Source: Clostridia bacterium (GTDB taxonomy: Bacteria > Bacillota_A > Clostridia > Christensenellales > Aristaeellaceae). From it: DNA of 32,643 bases. The translations under genes and the position numbers were made by a program. Shown here in pieces: positions 29,519-32,643 of the stretch. The DNA lies in NCBI GenBank assembly GCA_017938645.1, contig JAGBBE010000142.1, positions 1-32,643 on the forward strand. Reading direction: 5' to 3'. Below the pieces are notes generated by a model, which saw only the letters and a program-made list of their open reading frames with translations, was not told the DNA's origin and searched no databases. How positions within the stretch are numbered: the stretch's first letter is position 1; the number at the start of each line of letters is the position of its first letter.

Positions 29519-29873
29519 GTTTGTCCAGCTCTGCCTGGATTGCGAGGAAAACCTCGCGCATCTTTTCCCAGCCGCCGGGGGTCTTGGCGATGCCCCGGAT
29601 CACAGCTTTCACAAACTCATCTTCGCCGGCGAGAACGGCGTCCACGATTTCATCATCTTCCGTCTCAGGCTGCCGCATCGGGCCTTTGCCTTCTTCCAGC
29701 CATTGGCGGCGAATAGCAAATTCGCGGCAAATCGAAGTGATGGTCTGATCTGAAGGCTCACGGTCGCCGGATTCAAGTCTAGAAACAGAAGCGCCTGTAA
29801 TGCCAATACGCTTTCCAAACGCGTCTTGACTAAGATTCGTGCTTTTTCTAAGCTCCTTAATTCTATCGTTCAT
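29511..29873 (-). CDS. CI-like repressor (XRE family)
   Basis: 120 residues from ATG 29873 with AGGAGGG upstream; an earlier in-frame start at 29906 would remove the promoter spacing. Residues 1-60 are a standard XRE helix-turn-helix (IKELRKSTNLSQDAFGKRIG, then ASVSRLESGDREPSDQTI). A helical C-terminal part follows (AVLAGEDEFVKAVIRGIAKT), probably for dimerisation. There is no peptidase (LexA/S24-like) domain, so SOS self-cleavage is unlikely; induction may use another route. Two operator-like repeats lie in the divergent promoter region next to it. Confidence 0.9.
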   Translation of the reverse strand: MNDRIKELRKSTNLSQDAFGKRIGITGASVSRLESGDREPSDQTITSICREFAIRRQWLEEGKGPMRQPETEDDEIVDAVLAGEDEFVKAVIRGIAKTPGGWEKMREVFLAIQAELDKQK

Positions 29874-29896
29874 CTTCACGCCCTCCTGTGAAAACA

Positions 29897-29925
29897 ATGA
29901 TAACACAACAACTTACCTAGGTCAA
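29897..29925 (-). promoter_or_regulatory. Leftward repressor promoter
   Basis: On the minus strand TTGACC (29925-29920), a 17-base spacer and TATCAT (29902-29897). The left operator-like repeat (29911-29922) overlaps its -35 and spacer, which suits autoregulation of the repressor. Confidence 0.75.
29911..29922. promoter_or_regulatory. Repressor operator, left copy
   Basis: ACTTACCTAGGT, containing the 8-base palindrome ACCTAGGT. A similar site, ACTTACCTGCGGT, occurs 41 bases away. It lies over the repressor promoter. Confidence 0.65.
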
Positions 29926-29944
29926 GAAATTTTGAGAAAATATA

Positions 29945-29973
29945 TTGACAGACTTACCTGCGGTATGTATAAT
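29945..29973 (+). promoter_or_regulatory. Rightward early promoter (lytic)
   Basis: A perfect consensus: TTGACA (29945-29950), 17 bases, TATAAT (29968-29973). The second operator-like repeat is inside the spacer, so repressor binding would block it directly. Confidence 0.88.
29952..29964. promoter_or_regulatory. Repressor operator, right copy
   Basis: ACTTACCTGCGGT, matching the left copy in its first eight bases and its GGT end. It occupies the spacer of the early promoter. Confidence 0.65.
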
Positions 29974-30017
29974 GATGCCGTAGGAAAGATTTGGGCAAGA
30001 ATGGAAGGGGTGAGGGA

Positions 30018-30179
30018 ATGGAAGAGAAAGAGCTGACCCGCGAGGAGAAGGTCGAAACGCTGAAGATCTTCGCGGGCATGACCAAGGAGCAGAAGAGCAT
30101 CTTCTCCATCGGCGTGATGATCGGCGAGCACAAGGCAAAGTACGGCGTGCAGCCCGAGGCGGCCGCACAGCCGGCGTAG
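30018..30179 (+). CDS. Small early protein, first gene after the lytic promoter
   Basis: 53 residues from ATG 30018 with AAGGGGTGAGGG upstream; an upstream in-frame TTG is less likely. The sequence is two amphipathic helices (EKVETLKIFAGMTKEQKSIF and SIGVMIGEHKAKYG) with an Ala/Pro-rich end. No family is recognised. As the first early gene it could be a Cro-like or antirepressor partner, but there is no clear HTH. The pentamer array begins directly after its stop. Confidence 0.75.
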   Translation: MEEKELTREEKVETLKIFAGMTKEQKSIFSIGVMIGEHKAKYGVQPEAAAQPA

Positions 30180-30180
30180 G

Positions 30181-30510
30181 TAAGGTTAAGCGATGCGTTG
30201 TTATGGCATCGCACGGCAAGGCTCCGCACAGCCAAGCAGAGCACAGGCATTGAAACGCAAAGCTCGGTTATGGCAAAGCAGCGCTTAGCTCAGATCAGCA
30301 ATGGCAACGAAAAGACAAGCCGCGCACAGCAAAGGCAGAGCTCAGAGGGGCACGGTTATGCAGCGGCAGGGTTTAGCGGGGTAGGCTATGGCAGGGCCGC
30401 GCAGGGCGTCACGTGGCGAAGCAACGGCTTGGCGGAGTTCGGTGCAGCGAGGTGCAGCAGAGGCGTCGCATTGAAATGTGGGGCGACGCACCGCAACGGC
30501 AAAAACAAAG
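30181..30510 (+). repeat. Degenerate GC-containing pentamer array (~300 bp)
   Basis: The stretch is built from imperfect five-base units with GC held in phase. The cleanest part is eight consecutive units at 30205-30244: GGCAT, CGCAC, GGCAA, GGCTC, CGCAC, AGCCA, AGCAG, AGCAC. Similar GGCAA/GGCAG/TAGCN units run on with phase slips to about 30510. Frames through it encode only composition-biased peptides and lack ribosome sites, so it is very probably non-coding. It sits between the first early gene and the 30545 gene, where a replication origin, protein-binding array or structured leader could be. Function unknown. Confidence 0.75.
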
Positions 30511-30544
30511 CAATCGAAAAATTAAAAACAAAGGAGAGAATACC

Positions 30545-31171
30545 ATGAAAATCAGCAAGAGAACGTACAAGATCACGGGCATGACCCGCATCCTAGGCGC
30601 GCAGGCGGCGAATCCGAAGGTGCACAGCGAGTTCATCGCGGCGAAGGCTGCGAGCATCCTCAAGGCAGAAGAAGAAACCGGCATGCTGCCGGAAGGTTTT
30701 GAGAATCGGGGCCTTACCGTGTTCCTCAGAGACAACAAAGTGCTCTGTCTGAGCGACTACGTCATCAAGGGCTTTCTCAAGGAAGCGCTTGGAGCGCTCA
30801 AGAGCCAGATTGGCATTGTGGCGCATGCCAGCAAAGTGGACAACTTCGTTCTGATCACGCCGGTGTATCTGAGGTTTATGAAAAACGGAGAGGATGTCAC
30901 GGAGCCGGACGAAATCTTTGAGCGTCCGCTGCGCGCGATGACCATGCAGGGGCCGCGCGTAAGCGTTTCGGCGAGCGAGACGATCAACGCCGGTTGGGAG
31001 CTGACTTTCACGGTATCGCTTCTTGACAATCCTGCCTCGCCGAAGTCCAAGGCCCTGACGTTTGACGTCATCGAAGAGGCGCTGGACTATGGCGCATTCA
31101 AGGGGCTTGGGCAGTGGCGAAACGGGCAGAACGGCAGATTCACATGGGAAACTGTGAACGAGAACGCATGA
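30545..31171 (+). CDS. Unknown early protein with Gly-rich C-terminal motif
   Basis: 208 residues from ATG 30545 with AAAGGAGAGAATACC upstream. N-terminal KISKRTYKITGMTRILGAQA looks like a β-strand entering a fold. The middle has YVIKGFLKEALGALKSQIG, then ITPVYLRFMKNGED, and ERPLRAMTMQGPRVSVSASE. The end is DYGAFKGLGQWRNGQNGRFT. I recall related uncharacterised proteins in Clostridial phages. The final G-L-G-x5-G-x2-G-R-F segment resembles the Gly-rich loop of RAMP (Cas5/6/7-like) RNA-binding proteins; this is only a similarity of pattern. Placement behind the pentamer array in the early operon suggests nucleic-acid binding. Confidence 0.8.
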   Translation: MKISKRTYKITGMTRILGAQAANPKVHSEFIAAKAASILKAEEETGMLPEGFENRGLTVFLRDNKVLCLSDYVIKGFLKEALGALKSQIGIVAHASKVDNFVLITPVYLRFMKNGEDVTEPDEIFERPLRAMTMQGPRVSVSASETINAGWELTFTVSLLDNPASPKSKALTFDVIEEALDYGAFKGLGQWRNGQNGRFTWETVNENA

Positions 31172-31190
31172 CAAAGAAAGGAGCAACCCA

Positions 31191-31529
31191 ATGAGCAAAA
31201 AAGAAGACAACGACACCAACCTCGCCGCCCTGGGTATGGCGCTGGGAACGATGGGCATGACCGGCGGCAGGATGAGCCTGAGCGAGGAGAAGAAGGACGC
31301 AGACAAGAGCTGCGCCAAGGCCCTCGCCTACATGGCGGGAACGATGGAAGCGCTGAGCGACCTGGTCAGGGCGCTCAAGAACGTGGAGAAGCCGGACGAC
31401 TTCGACCATGAGAACATCGTGGAGCTGACCGGGAAGATGGCGACGCTGGCGACATCGATGTCCACGCTCCGCATGAGCATGGGACTCGGCGCCGCGCCGG
31501 CCATCCCGGGAGGATACCCGACGGCGTAA
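31191..31529 (+). CDS. Hypothetical early protein
   Basis: 112 residues from ATG 31191 with AAAGGAGCAACCC upstream, 19 bases after the previous stop. The N-terminus is Met/Gly-rich (LAALGMALGTMGMTGGRM). Residues 30-90 are helical (SCAKALAYMAGTMEALSDLV and IVELTGKMATLATSMSTL), and the tail is Pro/Gly-rich. It is not hydrophobic enough for membrane insertion. No family is recognised. Its place between the 208-residue protein and the sigma-like gene suggests a role in early gene expression or replication. Confidence 0.75.
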   Translation: MSKKEDNDTNLAALGMALGTMGMTGGRMSLSEEKKDADKSCAKALAYMAGTMEALSDLVRALKNVEKPDDFDHENIVELTGKMATLATSMSTLRMSMGLGAAPAIPGGYPTA

Positions 31530-31547
31530 CGCACAGAAGGGATGGAT

Positions 31548-32090
31548 ATGATGCAGAAGATGACCGATGCACAGAGGGCGATGGTCGAGCGTAATCTGCC
31601 GCTGGTGACGTGGTATTTGCAAAACCGCGTCGCCTGGTGGCGGCAGGATGAATACGAAGATCTGTTCCAGATCGGAGCGATCGGGCTGTGCAAGGCCGCG
31701 ATGACCTACGATGAAAGCCGGGGCGTGCGCTTTGGCACATATGCCTGCGAGTGCATCGCAGGCGAGGTTTGGAATTATATTCGCCCGAAGAGGAAACGGG
31801 AGAAGCGGCTGTGCGCTGTGAGCCTGGAGGATGAAGTTACCTGTGAGATGGAGGGGATCACCCTGGCCGATCAGATCCCGGGACGGGAGGACGGCAGAAC
31901 CATGGAGCGGATGCTGATCTTGCGGGAGACGCTCAGACGGGTCAAGGGCCGGGATTGGGACATGCTTCTCTTGGCCATGAAAGGTTTTCGGCAGGAAGAA
32001 ATTGCGCATCGTCTCAGAACGACGCAACCAACGGTTTGCAGAAGTCTGCGGCGGTCGCGAGGGATGATCGCCGCAGAATGCGGGAGATAA
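31548..32090 (+). CDS. Sigma-70-family-like factor
   Basis: 180 residues. ATG 31548 has AGAAGGG six bases upstream, better than ATG 31542. Region 2 is clear (EDLFQIGAIGLCKAAMTYDE, then SRGVRFGTYACECIAGEVWN), including the -10-binding helix. A short acidic/basic linker follows, then region 4 as a C-terminal HTH (FRQEEIAHRLRTTQPTVCRS). Region 1.1 and region 3 are missing, as in sporulation-type or phage sigma factors. It could redirect RNA polymerase to phage middle or late promoters. All elements needed for promoter binding are present. Confidence 0.88.
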   Translation: MMQKMTDAQRAMVERNLPLVTWYLQNRVAWWRQDEYEDLFQIGAIGLCKAAMTYDESRGVRFGTYACECIAGEVWNYIRPKRKREKRLCAVSLEDEVTCEMEGITLADQIPGREDGRTMERMLILRETLRRVKGRDWDMLLLAMKGFRQEEIAHRLRTTQPTVCRSLRRSRGMIAAECGR

Positions 32091-32103
32091 AAGGAGGTAA
32101 TCC

Positions 32104-32274
32104 GTGAAAAACATCGAGATCGAGGTAACCGAGCGCGAGCTGGGCTATCTGGAAGAAGCGGTATCGTACCTGATGCCCACCAAGCGCGGCCCGAAGCTGC
32201 GCGAGCTGATCACCCTGCGCACCAAGCTGCTGGAAGAGATCGCGGCGAACCGGGAAGGAGAGATGAGCGAATGA
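32104..32274 (+). CDS. Small hypothetical early protein
   Basis: 56 residues from a GTG with AAGGAGGT upstream. It is helical and charged: KNIEIEVTERELGYLEEAVS, then GPKLRELITLRTKLLEEIAA. The charged heptad-like pattern suggests a coiled-coil dimer. Its stop overlaps the ATG of the next gene (ATGA). No family is recognised. Confidence 0.7.
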   Translation: MKNIEIEVTERELGYLEEAVSYLMPTKRGPKLRELITLRTKLLEEIAANREGEMSE

Positions 32275-32527
32275 CAAGCGAGAAGAACCGCTGGTTCATC
32301 AAGAAAGAGCATTACCCAATGCAGACGACTATAACGTCTGCATGCAGCCTGCGGACAGCCGCCTGCCCAGCGTGTGCATCGGGTCGTTCCGGGGCATCGA
32401 AGAGCTGAAGGGCTTCGCCGATCTGCTGCGGAGCACCATCGAAACCGGGACAATCGCCGATGATATCCGCGAGGCATATGCGCAGATCGTCGGCGCGATT
32501 GAGAAGGAGGCGGCCGCCTGTGGATGA
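32271..32527 (+). pseudogene. Small early gene split by an apparent one-base deletion
   Basis: From ATG 32271 the frame gives MTSEKNRWFIKKEHYP and then junk ending at 32408. A frame one base away continues as ADDYNVCMQPADSRLP, then VCIGSFRGIEELKGFADLLR, with a good helical end to 32527. Inserting one C in the CCC run at 32315-32317 joins them into one protein of about 85 residues. A sequencing error in a homopolymer is the simplest explanation; a real mutation or a recoding site is possible. The function is unknown; no family is recognised. Confidence 0.65.
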
Positions 32528-32643
32528 GATGCACGAGGAGCTCGTCGCGCGGATCGCGGCGCTGGAAGCAAAGATCGCGGCGCTGGAGGAAAAGGCGGCG
32601 CAGCGTGAGCAGAATGCCTATTTCATCGGAGCAGGGGGGGCAA
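32520..32643 (+). CDS. Partial coiled-coil protein, cut by window end
   Basis: The frame starts at GTG 32520, overlapping the previous stop, with AAGGAGG ten bases upstream, and is still open at 32643. The visible 41 residues include a coiled coil (HEELVARIAALEAKIAALEE). An ATG at 32529 is another possible start. The short Gly-rich segment at the edge (FIGAGGA) may begin a folded domain, but too little is present to name it. Confidence 0.65.
   Translation, partial: MDEMHEELVARIAALEAKIAALEEKAAQREQNAYFIGAGGA

Noticed and set aside
30181..30510. CRISPR array
   Set aside because: Units are five bases and degenerate, with no conserved long repeat, no spacers of regular length and no cas genes recognised.
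30198..30548. Open frame of 116 codons through the pentamer array
   Set aside because: The start lacks a ribosome site, the peptide only reflects the repeat composition, and it overlaps the well-supported start at 30545.

Overview
The window is a large part of a temperate siphovirus genome (long non-contractile tail; 'Siphoviridae-like' Caudoviricetes). Evidence is the complete order small terminase, large terminase, portal, Mu F-like minor head protein, scaffold, capsid, connectors, tail tube, frameshifted tail chaperones, tape measure, Dit, tail-lysin-like protein, fibres, endolysin, holin, integrase and CI-like repressor. Strong AGGAGG-type ribosome sites, consensus sigma-A promoters, high GC content and the protein families point to a host among GC-rich Clostridia (Bacillota), probably from the gut. 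No host gene is visible. The replication genes must lie outside the window, beyond one or both ends.

Layout. 1-1567: end of the early region (unknown protein, MazG-like pyrophosphohydrolase, small ORF, DUF1492-like putative late regulator). 1568-1797: probable late promoter with three 10-bp-phased TTTGCAG repeats, an extended -10, and a terminator-like hairpin in the leader. 1798-10396: packaging and head genes, connectors and tail tube. 10472-17636: chaperones, tape measure, Dit, tail lysin-like protein and fibres. 17651-20632: a large fibre with a CotH-kinase-like domain and a bacterial Ig domain, with codon use unlike its neighbours. 20666-22406: lysis genes and a small HTH protein. 22604-25853: a cassette of seven little-known genes (a papain-like protease candidate, low-complexity Q/P/Y/G-rich proteins, a possible jelly-roll protein).

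25854-26107 holds an attachment site: the 3' end of a tRNA or tmRNA gene, flanked by direct repeats that look like integrase arm sites. It lies between the end of the late genes and the leftward integrase. This is the attP order, so the sequence probably represents the circular or virion form rather than a prophage with host flanks. 26108-29873 is the lysogeny module. It has the integrase, an operon of two membrane proteins (one an HTH protein with C-terminal membrane helices), two small rightward genes and the CI-like repressor. The divergent immunity promoters at 29897-29973 carry two operator-like repeats. The rightward early operon follows: a small protein, a roughly 300-bp array of degenerate GC-containing pentamers, an unrecognised 208-residue protein with a Gly-rich C-terminal motif, a sigma-factor-like protein and small genes. 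One of these small genes is split by an apparent single-base frameshift.

The late region contains several good intrinsic terminators between genes that must be co-expressed, plus one in its leader, which suggests antitermination or graded attenuation. The best candidates for undescribed biology are the pentamer array with the gene after it, the 22.6-25.9 kb cassette, the two-gene membrane operon, and a candidate RNA of about 70 nt next to the integrase.
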